This document shows positions 63,515 to 64,000 of a DNA stretch of 64,000 nucleotides, piece after piece; the first letter of the stretch is position 1, and every line of letters starts with the position of its first letter. Made by a program: the position numbers and the translations under genes. Source of the stretch: Maribacter aquivivus. GTDB lineage: Bacteria > Bacteroidota > Bacteroidia > Flavobacteriales > Flavobacteriaceae. The notes beneath the pieces are model-generated. The model had not been told where the DNA came from, did not search any database, and worked only from the letters and a program-made list of their open reading frames with translations. The stretch lies in the NCBI RefSeq assembly GCF_900142175.1, contig NZ_FQZX01000001.1:124001-188000 (forward strand), in the 5' to 3' direction.

Positions 63515-64000
63515 TCAAATAGGAAAAGACTGCGTAAACAATTGGGTCTGCTTGTCTGTATGATTGAAATAGGTGTTGGAAATGGACTGCGATGCCTTGT
63601 ACAACAAATCTGAAAGCTCCTCTAAAAGCGTATCTAAATCTTCACGTTTAAAATCTGTTTCTGATTTGGTCATTGCCAACTTTGTAGACTCTGCCAACCT
63701 CAACTTAGAAAATGCCTCGAAAATATACTTTTGATAATTATTTAATTGATGGTCATGTTTAGAATGTGGTAAACGTGCAATATCTTTTTGAATGCGATTG
63801 ATCATAAAAGTTAACGATCGCGCATAATCTAAATCTAACACTACCAAATCTAACACATGTGCCAACTCTATATGAGAGCGATAACTGTATCTATAAATAT
63901 TTAAGCTTTCATGACTGGTCAATAAATACTCAAGCAAATCATACTCAACCTGCTCATCATATTTTATAGTCAATAAGGCTCTGCATTTGGTAATATTTAA
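63515..64000 (-). CDS. Alpha-E domain protein, N-terminal part outside window
   Basis: The frame is open from 64000 to the stop at 63515. The first apparent start (63973) is a TTG in mid-protein, and readable family-like residues (TKCRALLTIKYDE) continue upstream, so this is a partial gene. The visible 160 residues are all-helical and fit the C-terminal half of the alpha-E family (RYSYRSHIELAHVLDLVVLD; INRIQKDIARLPH), of unknown chemistry. It is directly upstream of the transglutaminase-like gene; an ATP-grasp partner gene would be expected further upstream. Confidence 0.82.
   Translation of the reverse strand, partial: LNITKCRALLTIKYDEQVEYDLLEYLLTSHESLNIYRYSYRSHIELAHVLDLVVLDLDYARSLTFMINRIQKDIARLPHSKHDHQLNNYQKYIFEAFSKLRLAESTKLAMTKSETDFKREDLDTLLEELSDLLYKASQSISNTYFNHTDKQTQLFTQSFPI

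Overview
The window looks like the chromosome of a marine, algae-associated Flavobacteriaceae bacterium (Bacteroidota). Base composition is AT-rich. There are SusC/SusD and TonB-dependent outer-membrane proteins. Start codons lack Shine-Dalgarno sequences, and several promoters fit the Bacteroidota pattern TTTG-N18/19-TAnnTTTG. A full alginate-utilisation locus also points to a brown-alga degrader of the Zobellia/Maribacter type. The genus assignment is inference.

Bases 1-20208 are an aromatic-compound region. A TonB-dependent receptor (cut by the left edge), an AraC regulator and a cyclase-family hydrolase face a Rieske oxygenase/reductase pair (VanA/VanB-like), an aromatic-acid MFS transporter and a haem membrane protein. 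A lone AT-rich PHP-ATPase gene (defence candidate) follows. Next come a PobR-like AraC regulator and a tight seven-gene operon, pcaH-pcaG-pcaB-pcaDC(fused)-pobA-pcaIJ(fused)-pcaF. Together these take 4-hydroxybenzoate, and protocatechuate formed by O-demethylation, through the beta-ketoadipate pathway to succinyl-CoA and acetyl-CoA.

Bases 20301-33379 are an accessory, DNA-repair-flavoured region. It opens with scars: a decayed GH3 glycosidase and the 3' part of a tRNA-Met gene. It then carries a frameshifted BLUF blue-light sensor, an umuDC operon whose UmuD lacks its protease residues, a UvrD-type helicase with a GIY-YIG nuclease that carries a dead exonuclease domain, topoisomerase III, a DsrE protein, a response regulator, an intact BLUF protein, a lipoprotein and a redoxin.

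Bases 33473-59032 are the alginate locus. It has two PL6 lyases, one PL7, one PL17, KdgF, an unusual Nramp-family transporter, mannose-6-phosphate isomerase, SusC/SusD, a FadR-type GntR repressor, a hexuronate-type MFS transporter, a DEH reductase (SDR), a LacI regulator, KDG kinase, a phosphofructokinase with pyrophosphate-type signature residues, and KDPG aldolase. Polymer is cut outside and on the outer membrane, imported by SusCD, reduced to monomer by PL17, linearised by KdgF, reduced to KDG, phosphorylated and split to pyruvate and glyceraldehyde-3-phosphate. Four promoters carry tandem TTGGTTAACCAA-type palindromes whose centres are always 13 bp apart and overlap the -7 box. They most likely form one GntR regulon. 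Two TTAATCGATTAA operators lie between lacI and kdgK.

Bases 59288-64000 hold a TPR histidine kinase/response regulator pair, a candidate structured RNA, a secreted protein of unknown function, a transglutaminase-like protein and an alpha-E protein cut by the right edge.
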